A stretch of DNA of 39,974 nt from IMG/VR virus record IMGVR_UViG_3300028610_001329, positions 1 through 39,974 of that record. One strand, given 5' to 3'. Under the pieces are notes generated by a model, which saw only the letters and a list, made by a program, of their open reading frames with translations, was not told the origin of the DNA and searched no databases. Origin of the DNA: a virus. How positions within the stretch are numbered: position 1 is the first letter of the stretch; the number at the start of each line of letters is the position of its first letter. The translations under genes were made by a program, and so were the position numbers. Shown in pieces: positions 8,318 to 16,975 of the stretch.

Positions 8318-8496
8318 TGAAATTAGTGTTTTTCTCAAGTAAGTCCCCAGAGAAGCTGATTGAGTTTATCAATCGTCTGGGAACAGAGTTTAGACATTTA
8401 GGGGCTCCACAATTCGACGGTAAAGCGTGGGTTATGTGGGGCCAAGTGTCTAAAGACTCTCTTAAGATTATCAAACAAATAGGAGATATCGACTGA
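8317..8496 (+). CDS. Small phage protein of unknown function (59 aa)
   Basis: ATG at 8317 shares its first base with the previous stop. The product, MKLVFFSSKSPEKLIEFINR onward, is 59 residues and mixed alpha/beta (AWVMWGQVSKDSLKIIKQIGDID). Its TGA at 8494-8496 overlaps the next ATG. The coupling on both sides supports a real gene. No family recognised. Confidence 0.75.
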   Translation: MKLVFFSSKSPEKLIEFINRLGTEFRHLGAPQFDGKAWVMWGQVSKDSLKIIKQIGDID

Positions 8497-8729
8497 TGGA
8501 AATGAAATATTACGGCGACAGAATGCTTGAAAAACAGATGGGGTATGCTGAGAAAAAAGGCAACAAAGAATATGCTGAAGCATGTAAGGCTGAGTTAGCA
8601 GGGCGCAAGAAGATGCGTGAAACTAAAAGAGCTGCAAAGCGTGCTGAGGGTATGCCTAAAGCGCCGAAGCCGCCCGTTATGATGAAGCCACCTGTTATGA
8701 AGAAGGCTAGTGGCAAAAAAGGAAAGTAA
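8496..8729 (+). CDS. Basic, Met/Pro-rich small protein (77 aa)
   Basis: Starts at ATG 8496 with an AGGAG sequence 15 bases upstream inside the previous gene. The first half is helical and charged (MGYAEKKGNKEYAEACKAEL). The second half is Lys/Pro/Met-rich, with near-repeats PPVMMK and PPVMKK, and ends KKASGKKGK. It may be a nucleic-acid-binding or internal capsid protein. Function unknown. Confidence 0.75.
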   Translation: MEMKYYGDRMLEKQMGYAEKKGNKEYAEACKAELAGRKKMRETKRAAKRAEGMPKAPKPPVMMKPPVMKKASGKKGK

Positions 8730-8799
8730 GTTTGTAATCAACCTATGGCCAGCAATTAAATGGCTATGGCGTAAATTTAAAAGGGGTAAAAATGAATAA
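8710..8799 (+). CDS. Possible 29-residue basic amphipathic peptide
   Basis: A GTG at 8710, preceded closely by GAAGAAGG, opens a 29-residue frame (MAKKESKFVINLWPAIKWLW, then RKFKRGKNE) that overlaps the gene before it by 20 bases and the gene after it by eight. The Trp-rich, basic design looks like a membrane-active peptide. It fills an otherwise non-coding gap. Evidence is limited to the reading frame and spacing. Confidence 0.3.
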   Translation: MAKKESKFVINLWPAIKWLWRKFKRGKNE

Positions 8800-9457
8800 A
8801 GTCCTGTTTATGTTAATTTTCATGATTCCAGTGTTGTCGTTTTCTAGTCTGCGTGGTGTTCCATTTATGCCAGAAGAAGATGCTAGGTTCTCAGCTATTG
8901 AGACTCTATCTGATGGTGATGGCCTTGAGGTGCCAAGCGGTGAGATTATCGTAGGCGATGCTAGTGGCAATGGTAATGCTGTTGCGATGAGTGGTGACGC
9001 TACTATGGCTAATACTGGTGCATTAACGCTTGCTGCTGGTTCTGTTGAAGAATCGATGGTTGTTGTTCCAACTGCTGATGGCAAAAACGTCATGAGAGTT
9101 GTGAGAGCTAATCTTGATTGTGGTGTTTCTAGTTGCGTAGCAGGCACAGTAAGTATGGTTGAGACCTTACCCGCAAACGCAGTTATTTATCAGAGTTGGT
9201 GGTTCACAGAAACTCAATTCGTAGATGGTGGTTCTGGCACTGTGGCTTTCCATTGTGAGGATGCAAATAATATCTTTACTGCTGCTGACATAACAGGGAA
9301 TGCAGACGGCTCTATCGTGGCAGGTAATGCTACAGGCGTTATTGCTACCATGACAGCGGGCATTGCTGCGGGCTGTACAATTACAGCTACAATTGCTGTA
9401 GCTGAACAGACAGCTGGCGTGCTTACTTTGTGGGTTATGTATACAGTTCACGATTAA
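8792..9457 (+). CDS. Virion-like protein with N-terminal signal peptide
   Basis: ATG at 8792 follows AAGGGG. Residues 1-20 are a clear signal peptide or membrane anchor (MNKVLFMLIFMIPVLSFSSL). Residues about 45-85 carry the phage structural motif SGEIIVGDASGNGNAVAMSG followed by DATMANTGALTL. From residue 120 a beta domain shares its pattern with the decoration-like protein at 7880. It has four Cys residues, consistent with disulfides outside the cytoplasm. A signal peptide on a virion-type protein is unusual. Confidence 0.8.
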   Translation: MNKVLFMLIFMIPVLSFSSLRGVPFMPEEDARFSAIETLSDGDGLEVPSGEIIVGDASGNGNAVAMSGDATMANTGALTLAAGSVEESMVVVPTADGKNVMRVVRANLDCGVSSCVAGTVSMVETLPANAVIYQSWWFTETQFVDGGSGTVAFHCEDANNIFTAADITGNADGSIVAGNATGVIATMTAGIAAGCTITATIAVAEQTAGVLTLWVMYTVHD

Positions 9458-9479
9458 TAATAATTGAGAGGGGTTATTC

Positions 9480-10139
9480 GTGGCCGTTTTAGATGATCAA
9501 GCTGCAGAGCTTATTAGAAAGGCTATGGAGCTTGTCGTCTCAGGCGTTAATACCGACTCATATCTTAAGGTTGGTGGATTACCCTCTAGTTCTGTTGGCC
9601 AAATACCGCCCATCCCAGTCACTACATCTGCACAGCCTTTGGGTGATCTTATATTTGAAAAAGCATTAGATTCTGGCGGATCTCCTGATATGAATGTAAT
9701 TGCTAGTTTAATAGCGCCAGTGGAATTTACAATAGACGCAGACGCAACAGAAAGAAAAGTAATTGAAGAAATGACGTTTAAGGCTTTTGATTCAGGCATT
9801 AAAAATAATAATTTCTTAGGTTTAAACTCAGCATTAACTAACGGAATAACTATAACCATTAAATCACAAAACAATTCGAGTTCTTTTATACCTATTTTTG
9901 ATACTGTGGACTTTGATGCTCATTTTGCATTAGGTCCAGGTGGTCGATTTAATACGATATTTGCTGCAGGACAGGACTCAGTGGTTGCTAAATTTTCTCC
10001 GCAAAATCCTTTTATTTTAGAGCCAGTCGGAACTTTTAGCCCAGACCCTGATGATAGTGTCATTATAACCATCAATGATAATCTGTCTACAGTAACTTTT
10101 TTAGATATGACAGTTTTCGGATTTTTGGAGGCTGTATGA
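9480..10139 (+). CDS. Virion structural protein, unknown (219 aa)
   Basis: GTG start at 9480 with GAGAGGGG upstream. The first 30 residues are helical (DDQAAELIRKAMELVVSGV); the rest is beta-rich (ITITIKSQNNSSSFIPIFDT, and TFLDMTVFGFLEAV at the end). No catalytic motif. Its place between the decoration-like and lectin-like proteins suggests a virion surface or neck component. The stop overlaps the next ATG. Confidence 0.75.
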   Translation: MAVLDDQAAELIRKAMELVVSGVNTDSYLKVGGLPSSSVGQIPPIPVTTSAQPLGDLIFEKALDSGGSPDMNVIASLIAPVEFTIDADATERKVIEEMTFKAFDSGIKNNNFLGLNSALTNGITITIKSQNNSSSFIPIFDTVDFDAHFALGPGGRFNTIFAAGQDSVVAKFSPQNPFILEPVGTFSPDPDDSVIITINDNLSTVTFLDMTVFGFLEAV

Positions 10140-10660
10140 CGTTTGTTCCAGAAAAAGATTCAGCAGGTAGGACAAAATCTAGCGTAGTGACAGAATTAGA
10201 TTCTTGTATTGAAGCAGATGCCGCCTATACATGTTCTACTAAGCTAATAACAATGCCTGCAAATACAAATGAAATTCCTATTTTATTATGTAAATTTCCT
10301 GAAGGCGAAACTATCTCTGGTAAGATTAGATCTTTATGTATTGGGATTAACTCTGCCACGACCAGAGCTATCATAAGGTTTTATAAAAACCCAACAATCA
10401 CAGAAGATGGGTCTGCACTAGCGCGTGAGAATTCACATTTTAAAACCTCTCAAAGCACTGCTAAGATGACTACATTTAAAAGCCCAACTATATCAAACAA
10501 CGGAACATTTTTAAATATGTTACTTTATAGAGCTAATAGTTCTACAAATGTTTTTGAAAAAGAATATGTTTTAGATGCTGAGCAAAACTTTCTAGTAACT
10601 ATTCAAAATAATGAAAACTCTAAAGATGTCCACATAGACATGGATTGGCTGGAGTCATAA
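10136..10660 (+). CDS. Virion structural protein, unknown (174 aa)
   Basis: ATG at 10136 overlaps the previous stop (ATGA). The product is beta-rich, with a short Cys-bearing segment (CIEADAAYTCSTKL, ILLCKFPEG, RSLCIGI). It shows no signal peptide. The TAA at 10658-10660 shares its last base with the next start. A small beta-sandwich virion protein is likely; function not known. Confidence 0.7.
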   Translation: MTFVPEKDSAGRTKSSVVTELDSCIEADAAYTCSTKLITMPANTNEIPILLCKFPEGETISGKIRSLCIGINSATTRAIIRFYKNPTITEDGSALARENSHFKTSQSTAKMTTFKSPTISNNGTFLNMLLYRANSSTNVFEKEYVLDAEQNFLVTIQNNENSKDVHIDMDWLES

Positions 10661-11559
10661 TGGCTATTAGGTTTGCAGTCAGAGGAGATAGTTTAGACGC
10701 TAGATTTTCAAACGAGGGGAAAGTAGGCATACCACGTGCAGCTAGAAGTAGCGGACTGGTCGGGGTTCCTCAAGTGGCGGCCGACGCTGGTGTGCTGGGC
10801 GGCTCCAAACTAGATCTAAAAACTAGCAACGCTCAATGGCTAGATGTTGAGTGGCCGGGGCGCGGTAACTTTTCTCAGAATAAAGCCTTCTCGATGTTAT
10901 TTAGATACAAACTAGAAAATAATTTTAACTTTGGCCAGCCACGCGGTATTTTCTTTTTCTCCGCTTTTACTAATCATATGGTCGGTTCTTTACGGCTATC
11001 TTCTGGTAATATGTTATTGATATGGCCGCGCTTTGATAACTTAACCCCTAGTTTTAATACCACATTTGGCCCAACTTTAGGTGCATCGGGTGCAGGTGAT
11101 GAGGTTGATTTTTTTATTAGAACATCGGGCCTTAACGGCGCAGATCTTGATTTATATATAGATGGCGTTTTACATGGTTCGGTAACCTGGCCCCATGATA
11201 ATACATCAAGTGATTCGGGCGCAGGCTTCGGCTATCTTGGCGTAGGCCAATCAACACAGCTACCTATCGGTGATTTAGTAGAGATGGTTATATGGGATTC
11301 TAGAGAAGATGTTGACGCCATTACTCTTGCTGATGATTCAGTAGGAACACTTGACGGAGAATCAAGAACTCAGTTCGTAAAAGTATCAGCTTTTGATGCC
11401 TTAGATTTTACTAATCTTGATGTTTCTAAGGTTCAGGCGGGCCAGGTATATACGGCCGCGGGCGTTGCTAAGACAGGCACTCTAGACACGATTGAACTTA
11501 AAACAGATTTATTGCCAGCGAGTCTTGTTGGTGGCACTTTAACAGGGGTTTTAGAATGA
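10660..11559 (+). CDS. LamG/concanavalin-like lectin-fold virion protein
   Basis: I use ATG at 10660, with GGAG five bases upstream; a TTG at 10645 would add five residues. The core (about residues 65-210) follows the LamG or ConA-like pattern: AFSMLFRYKLE, SSGNMLLIW, and ADLDLYIDGVLHGSVTW, then GYLGVG and EMVIWD. A short C-terminal beta module ends AKTGTLDTIEL. Such domains bind glycans, so adhesion to the host surface or head decoration is plausible. Confidence 0.7.
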   Translation: MAIRFAVRGDSLDARFSNEGKVGIPRAARSSGLVGVPQVAADAGVLGGSKLDLKTSNAQWLDVEWPGRGNFSQNKAFSMLFRYKLENNFNFGQPRGIFFFSAFTNHMVGSLRLSSGNMLLIWPRFDNLTPSFNTTFGPTLGASGAGDEVDFFIRTSGLNGADLDLYIDGVLHGSVTWPHDNTSSDSGAGFGYLGVGQSTQLPIGDLVEMVIWDSREDVDAITLADDSVGTLDGESRTQFVKVSAFDALDFTNLDVSKVQAGQVYTAAGVAKTGTLDTIELKTDLLPASLVGGTLTGVLE

Positions 11560-11897
11560 GTGTAACTGTAACATATTTCAAAGGCACAGATGCTGCGATT
11601 AGAATTGCTGTAGATGATTCTTTGATTAGAGCTCAAGGAGTAACTGATTTCACATTAGTAGGATCGACAATTACTACTGAATTTGAATCAGAAAATGGTG
11701 ATTTTGTTAAGTTTGATAATAGTAAGGTAACTATAGTTGACGCGCTGACCTACGACATTGCGCCAACTGCTGCTGACGTTGTAGCTTTTCAATTGGGTGT
11801 GCATGATATATCTGGATTGGTACAGGTATCAAGTGGTGCAAAGTTTGGTTTTAAAATTAAAAAAGATTTTGAAGTTGATCGGTTAATTCAAACATAG
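11556..11897 (+). CDS. Small beta-rich phage protein, unknown (113 aa)
   Basis: ATG at 11556 overlaps the previous stop. The 113-residue protein is beta-rich (TVTYFKGTDAAIRIAVDD; SSGAKFGFKIKKDFEVDR) with no Cys. It lies between the lectin-like protein and a probable tail-joining protein. Could be a head-tail joining or spacer protein; not recognised. Confidence 0.7.
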   Translation: MSVTVTYFKGTDAAIRIAVDDSLIRAQGVTDFTLVGSTITTEFESENGDFVKFDNSKVTIVDALTYDIAPTAADVVAFQLGVHDISGLVQVSSGAKFGFKIKKDFEVDRLIQT

Positions 11898-11904
11898 GAA
11901 TTTT

Positions 11905-12942
11905 ATGCTTTTTCCATTTGTTACATTAGAGAAGAAAGTTCAAGTTGATGATAAGACTCGTTTTGATGGGATGAGATCCTATATATCAAAAGGCTCTGAT
12001 CCTCTTACGACAATGACTATTAAGCCCGGTGCTGATGGATCGGCCATCAATGTATTTAATTCTGATCCTGAGAATCGATATCTAGATTGGCAATTCTCTT
12101 CATTTCAGATTGATATTGACGCAACCAACAATAAGTTAGATTTTAATGAGGGTGGTTCGGAGCTAAATGCTACGTTAACAACAGCGACATACACGCTGGC
12201 AACCTTAGCGACTGAGATTAAGACGCAAATGGATGCCGCCGGGGCCCTAACCTATACAGTTACAGTGTCGACTGATGATAAGATCACCATAGCAGCCACG
12301 GACGGGTTTTCTTTGCTTCCCACGGACGGGAGCAACCCTTTAACTAATATATTACCAATAATCGGATTTAAGCCTAAAACTGGCTTTGGTGACAATGATT
12401 TTGCCACCAAGACCACTCAGACAGGTAAGCGTGTGCGAGAGATGCCAAGAGCTATTGAGATAGTTATTGGTGATGGCACAACGACCCAATCAAAGACTGA
12501 ATATATTCAACTATTGTCTAAAGACGGCGATGCGTTGTTTTCAAATGATCAGGATTTGATTTTTCATCGCCAAGACATCTTAGACTTCGTTGTAGATGGT
12601 AGGAATTCGTTCTTAAATGTCCACAGAAGAGCTCAAGACCTGATCTTAGCGTTTTTAGATAAAGAGGGTTATGTCGACATTAATGGTGATCCGTTAGAAA
12701 TAAGAAATCTAACCAACTCTGAAGAGTTCAGACAGTGGTCTACATTCCTAACATTACGCATTATACATGATGAGCAGAGCAATTCTCAGGATGATGATTT
12801 ATTTGCCAAGGCTAGGGAGTTTGAGTCTCAGGAGAAAATTCATCGCGACCGGACTATTATTCGTCTTGATGTGGATAATGATGGAAAGGCTGATGTGGGT
12901 GAGGGTATACAATTTCGCGGTGGGACGGCCTTGAGACGATGA
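11905..12942 (+). CDS. Neck/tail structural protein with inserted virion domain
   Basis: ATG at 11905 with AGGAA upstream. The 345-residue protein has an inserted beta domain at about residues 74-150 (LDFNEGGSELNATL... MDAAGALTYTVTV... ITIAATDGF), which recurs in the protein at 16972. The C-terminal half (LDFVVDGRNSFLNVHRRAQD; FRQWSTFLTLRIIHDEQSN) is a conserved phage core of unknown name. Position before the tail completion and tube genes suggests a neck or tail-initiation role. Confidence 0.75.
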   Translation: MLFPFVTLEKKVQVDDKTRFDGMRSYISKGSDPLTTMTIKPGADGSAINVFNSDPENRYLDWQFSSFQIDIDATNNKLDFNEGGSELNATLTTATYTLATLATEIKTQMDAAGALTYTVTVSTDDKITIAATDGFSLLPTDGSNPLTNILPIIGFKPKTGFGDNDFATKTTQTGKRVREMPRAIEIVIGDGTTTQSKTEYIQLLSKDGDALFSNDQDLIFHRQDILDFVVDGRNSFLNVHRRAQDLILAFLDKEGYVDINGDPLEIRNLTNSEEFRQWSTFLTLRIIHDEQSNSQDDDLFAKAREFESQEKIHRDRTIIRLDVDNDGKADVGEGIQFRGGTALRR

Positions 12943-13361
12943 GTTTAGCTGTACCAAGAGCTCTTATTATTGATATAATGACCGAAGAAGGTTTTGATGA
13001 GGAGAAGACGGCTTTTGATTGGGAGAATTTAGGAGATACAAAGATTAAAAAAGGGTTCCACGTGGAACAGGGACCAATTTCTAATTTTCAGACCAACCAG
13101 ACATCAAATGCTTTGGAGAATGAGTTAACTTTAAGAGTGTGGCAAAAAGGTTTTAGAAATGAGTCCGAAGCCTTACAAGAAATGCTAGTGAAGATGACAG
13201 ATATATTAAACAATATTTTAGACATTTCAAATAGAACAAATGGTGTTAAGAATATTGTATTAGGTGATTTCACACCCGTCCCGATTAGTGACGACAACGA
13301 CAAAATAGTTCGTGGTGAGTTAACTCTCACTGTGAAACAGGAGATTTGTTTTAGTCTATAA
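12939..13361 (+). CDS. Probable tail completion/terminator protein
   Basis: ATG at 12939 overlaps the previous stop. At 140 residues it has the usual size of tail-terminator proteins and lies directly before the tail tube gene, where such proteins are normally encoded. The sequence (ENELTLRVWQKGFRNESEAL, then MLVKMTDILNNILDI and GELTLTVKQEICFSL) fits the alternating strand-helix layout of that family. The call rests on order, size and pattern. Confidence 0.6.
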   Translation: MSLAVPRALIIDIMTEEGFDEEKTAFDWENLGDTKIKKGFHVEQGPISNFQTNQTSNALENELTLRVWQKGFRNESEALQEMLVKMTDILNNILDISNRTNGVKNIVLGDFTPVPISDDNDKIVRGELTLTVKQEICFSL

Positions 13362-13381
13362 CTAATTAGGAGGGCCACGGA

Positions 13382-14272
13382 ATGGCTAATGATGTTTCAA
13401 ATATACGGATTGAGCCCGTAGAGCTAAACTGGGGTAATCCAGAAACGACCAGTGTAATTGTCACAGTTGCTGTGGGAGATGGAACCTCTTTTCACATCGA
13501 TGCAACAGATGGAACTCAGTTTTATGTGTGGGGCGATTCTGGAGCGTCTGCTGATCCTGCACCAGCTGGTCGAACAGGCATTACATTCGACACTTCTGGA
13601 TTAACAACTGCTTCAAATGCAGCCACTATGGTCACGGCCATTGCTGCTGTTGCGAACTTTAATTGTAAAATTGACCCTGATAACGCATCTAAAGTTATCA
13701 TTCAAAATGTCGGTATTGGCGCTGCGATAGCCTCTGTTGATGTAGATTCTACTTATACAATTGCTCAAGTAAGACTTGGATCTGATTTTGATCTTGGCTT
13801 TTTAGATGGTGATATTGATTTCTCGCCAACTGAAGATCTCTTTGATGTCACTGCTCACCAAACAGGGACTCAGATTGTTGATAAGATCAGAACGGGTAAC
13901 AATGTGGAAAACATTGCTGTTGCCATGAAAGAGTCTGTCGCGGCTAAGCTTAAAGTGATCTTAGAGGCTGGTGGTGCTTCTGTGACTCCTGGTGGTGGAA
14001 CTGAGGTTACTGGGTGGGGTGAATCTAAGCGGTTTTTGAATATCTCAAATGATACTCGTCAACTGATTTTCCATCCGGTTAGAAATGCTGCTGCAAATCT
14101 TGCTGATGATTTGGCTGTATGGAGAGCATATCCTAACTTAACAGGGCTTAACTTTTCAGGCGAGAGTGACAGGCTTATTAACGTAGAATTTCAGGTTATA
14201 CCTGACCCATTAATATTGGCTGCTCAAAATATGTTTATTTTTGGCGACCACGAACAGAATTTACTTAAATAG
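13382..14272 (+). CDS. Major tail tube protein with inserted domain
   Basis: A 296-residue protein with an AGGAGG sequence upstream of ATG 13382. Its ends match tail tube proteins: an N-terminal IRIEPVELNWG and a C-terminal part with RQLIFHPVRNAA and RLINVEFQVIPDP. Residues about 24-130 form an insertion of a type common in phage structural proteins (FYVWGDSGASADPAPAGRTG, then ITFDTSGLTTASNAATMV). It polymerises to make the tail tube. The chaperone pair and tape measure follow immediately, as in many siphoviruses. Confidence 0.85.
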   Translation: MANDVSNIRIEPVELNWGNPETTSVIVTVAVGDGTSFHIDATDGTQFYVWGDSGASADPAPAGRTGITFDTSGLTTASNAATMVTAIAAVANFNCKIDPDNASKVIIQNVGIGAAIASVDVDSTYTIAQVRLGSDFDLGFLDGDIDFSPTEDLFDVTAHQTGTQIVDKIRTGNNVENIAVAMKESVAAKLKVILEAGGASVTPGGGTEVTGWGESKRFLNISNDTRQLIFHPVRNAAANLADDLAVWRAYPNLTGLNFSGESDRLINVEFQVIPDPLILAAQNMFIFGDHEQNLLK

Positions 14273-14280
14273 GAGATTAT

Positions 14281-14532
14281 GTGAAATTAGTTAAGGAGCA
14301 AATTACCTTTGATTATGAAGGGGCTACCCACAAGGCCGATAGAGCTACATTTTCACAAGCTGAAATGATTTTAAAAGAGTTATCAGAGATTGGTGAAGAT
14401 GGCTTGAAGGCTTTGGCGCTTCAAAAAAAGTTCTTGATGAAGTCGGGCTTGAAAGAAGATTTAATAGCAAGTCTTCAAATGCATCACATAACTTTGCTCT
14501 TTGAGGAGATTATAGGCTCAAAAAAGGATTAA
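14281..14532 (+). CDS. Tail assembly chaperone, short form (gpG-like)
   Basis: GTG at 14281 after AGGAG; the ATG two bases earlier runs straight into TGA and cannot be used. The 83-residue product is helical and lies between the tail tube and tape measure genes, the position of lambda gpG-type chaperones. It ends just after the slippery heptamer at 14520-14526, so a fraction of ribosomes should continue into the -1 frame. Confidence 0.85.
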   Translation: MKLVKEQITFDYEGATHKADRATFSQAEMILKELSEIGEDGLKALALQKKFLMKSGLKEDLIASLQMHHITLLFEEIIGSKKD

Positions 14533-14816
14533 CAGAGTCGTGGATGATAAGGGCCCGATTAGTTAGGTTCTACGGCTTTAGCGATAAAGAATTAGATGTA
14601 ATGCGTGCTGATAAAGCTTTTAATTATTGGCACGCAATTAATCATTTAGAAGCAATAGAGTTTTTAAACGAGTTACAATTGATTAAATATTCTAACCTTC
14701 AGAAAAAAAGTGATCGTTTAAGTTTTGAAAATAAACTCAAAAGACAAACCGAGGTTAATAGAAATAAAAAAGCTTTGACCACCAATGAGATTATTAAAGA
14801 ATTAATGAGGCAATAA
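14281..14816 (+). CDS. Tail assembly chaperone, frameshifted long form (gpGT-like)
   Basis: Join of 14281-14526 and 14526-14816 through a -1 shift. The short form reads tcA AAA AAG GAT TAA. After slipping, reading continues GGA TTA ACA GAG TCG TGG ATG with no stop until 14816, giving 82 plus 96 residues. The downstream frame (MIRARLVRFYGFSDKELDVM) has an ATG at 14544 but no ribosome-binding site, which supports entry by frameshift. GT-type proteins bind the tape measure during tail assembly. A separate second gene starting at 14544 is the less likely alternative. Confidence 0.8.
14520..14526 (+). promoter_or_regulatory. Programmed -1 ribosomal frameshift site (A AAA AAG)
   Basis: The heptamer A AAA AAG is in the correct frame of the short chaperone, two codons before its stop. 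This is an efficient slippery sequence in bacteria. The open -1 frame downstream and the tube-chaperone-tape order make it very likely to be used. I see no strong stem-loop directly after it. Confidence 0.8.
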
Positions 14817-16975
14817 TGGCCGATATAATTACAGTCCAAATAGAAATAGACGACAAAAAGGCTGTTAAGCAAACTAAGGCTTTTAAACGAAAAGCTATTA
14901 AAGCTGGCGGCGAAGGTGGAGATGGTTTTGGTAAGGGTTTTGTTGGTGGGGTCAGTGGTCAATTAAAAAGATTGGGCCCACTTATCGCTGCTGCGTTTTC
15001 TGTTGCTGCAGTTATAGATGCCGTAAGAGAGTTCACAAATTTTGAAAAAGCACTGGTCGGCGTTGGTAAAACTACTGATTTAACAAAAAAACAATTAGCA
15101 AGTTTTGGCGATACATTACAAGAATTATCTGAAAGAATACCATTAAGCGCTACAGAATTAGCTAATTTAGCAGAAACTGCTGGTAGATTTGGTATTAGAG
15201 GCAGTAAGAACTTAAAGGTTTTTACAGAAACACTAGCAAAATTACAGGTAACGACTGATCTGATTGGAGAAGAGGGCGCTGAATCTTTAGCTAAAATATT
15301 AGGTATTACCAGAGAAGCACCACAAAATATTAAAGTTTTAGGTGCAGTTATTGTGGATCTTGGTAACAACTTCAGAACTTCTGAATCACAAATAGTAAGT
15401 GCAGCTAATGAAGTGGCTAGGGCTACGACACAATTTAGATTAACCTCTGCCCAAGTAGCAGCTACAGCTGCAGCATTAAAAGATTTAGGCGCAAGATCTG
15501 AGGGCGCGGGCACTGCTGTAGGTAAATCTTTTAGAGTTATTGAAAAAGCTATAAGAAACGGTGGTGTAGCGCTTAATCAATTTATAGAATTAACAGGTTT
15601 AAGTGCTGATGAATTAAAGAAAACATTTGCTGAGGATGCTTTTGAGGTTTTTAGACTTTTTATAAAAGGATTAAATCGGGTTGAAAAGTCTGGGAAAAGT
15701 CTTACTGCAACATTAGAGAGTTTAAAGCTAAGTCAAGATCGCACTATTAAAGTCTTAGCTCCATTAGCCACTGGATATGATCGATTACAATCAGCTATTG
15801 ATCGAGCCAATGCTCAAGTAAAAAATGCAACTGCATTAGAAATTGAGGCATCAAAAGCCTTTGATACATTAGGAAGTGATTTAATAAGGGCAGGTAGTGC
15901 TTTTAGAAATCTTGCAAATGATATTGTAGAACAATTTTCACCAAAGCTAAGACAAGCCACAAAAGACGTTACCGCATTCTTTCAAAGACTTTCAGAAGGA
16001 TTTAAAGCGACTCGAGGTGATGAATTAGCTCGAATAAATATTCAGATTGGTGCTTTACAAGACAAAATCGGAGAAATAAAAAAAGCTGGCGGTCTAGTCA
16101 CTGATTTTAGAGAGTTTTTAGGATTATCTGGTCCTAATATTGCGGCTCAAATACAGCCCTTGCAAGAAGAATTAACTAACCTTTTAGTCACTCGTTTAAA
16201 TTTAGTTAGAGAGCGTGCTGGGCGCGAAGGTAATCAAATAGGCAAAGAAATAGGAAATGGTATTTCTTCTGGCATTAATGAATCTGTAACAACTACTATA
16301 GCGCTATCGTTACAACAAATGGCAGATCAAATTAGAACAGTAACTCAAGACGAAATATCAGGGATCATTTTCCCTAATTTTGTTGTTAATATAGCCAAAG
16401 ATCTTAAAAAATTAACAGCCATTGTTAGGGTTGAGACTCAAAGGATTGCTTCAGCATTTAAATCAGCTTTTGTACGGGGTATCGGTAATTCTTTTGCTGC
16501 TTTTGGTTCAGCTTTAGTCCAAGGCGAAAATGGTTTAAAAGCATTAGGGAAATCAGTATTAAGCACATTAGGTTCTTTAGCCATTCAAGTAGGGCAATTT
16601 TTTATTTTAGTTGGAGTTGGCATGAGCGCCGTAGGTACATTTTTAGGCCTTTCTGGTGGTGCAGCAATTGCGGCGGGCATAGCTTTAACAGCTTTGGGTG
16701 GAGTTTTAAAGGCTGTAGGCGGGGCAACAGAAGCGCCAGCTGTTGGCGGCGGTGGGATGATGGCTCCTACGGATGATGCAAAAGCTCCCACCGGGGGGGT
16801 TAAGGGGCCTTTTGTGCCTGGTGAAGAACTAGAAGGGGGTGGGCGCAGAACAGAAATAATTATCAATGTGGAAGGCGTTGCAGCAATTGGTGATAAACGA
16901 GATCTTGCCACGGCCATTGCTGAAGTAATTAAAGATGGCATTGCATCAAACGATATAGGACTAGCATTAGCATGA
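14816..16975 (+). CDS. Tail tape measure protein
   Basis: A 719-residue protein, the third longest here, following the chaperones. Residues about 60-370 match the TP901-type tape measure core (FTNFEKALVGVGKTTDLTKK; LAETAGRFGIRG; VAATAAALKDLGARSEGAGT). The C-terminal part has hydrophobic Gly/Ala segments (ALTALGGVLKAVGG). Tape measure length sets tail length; at roughly 1.5 angstroms per residue this would mean a tail near 110 nm, an estimate by rule of thumb. The start overlaps the chaperone stop by one base. Confidence 0.93.
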   Translation: MADIITVQIEIDDKKAVKQTKAFKRKAIKAGGEGGDGFGKGFVGGVSGQLKRLGPLIAAAFSVAAVIDAVREFTNFEKALVGVGKTTDLTKKQLASFGDTLQELSERIPLSATELANLAETAGRFGIRGSKNLKVFTETLAKLQVTTDLIGEEGAESLAKILGITREAPQNIKVLGAVIVDLGNNFRTSESQIVSAANEVARATTQFRLTSAQVAATAAALKDLGARSEGAGTAVGKSFRVIEKAIRNGGVALNQFIELTGLSADELKKTFAEDAFEVFRLFIKGLNRVEKSGKSLTATLESLKLSQDRTIKVLAPLATGYDRLQSAIDRANAQVKNATALEIEASKAFDTLGSDLIRAGSAFRNLANDIVEQFSPKLRQATKDVTAFFQRLSEGFKATRGDELARINIQIGALQDKIGEIKKAGGLVTDFREFLGLSGPNIAAQIQPLQEELTNLLVTRLNLVRERAGREGNQIGKEIGNGISSGINESVTTTIALSLQQMADQIRTVTQDEISGIIFPNFVVNIAKDLKKLTAIVRVETQRIASAFKSAFVRGIGNSFAAFGSALVQGENGLKALGKSVLSTLGSLAIQVGQFFILVGVGMSAVGTFLGLSGGAAIAAGIALTALGGVLKAVGGATEAPAVGGGGMMAPTDDAKAPTGGVKGPFVPGEELEGGGRRTEIIINVEGVAAIGDKRDLATAIAEVIKDGIASNDIGLALA

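Noticed and set aside
14959-15513. Long minus-strand open frame (184 codons) inside the tape measure gene
   Set aside because: It is antisense to a clear tape measure gene, low in complexity (Ala/Ser/Leu), and arises from the codon pattern of the + strand gene.
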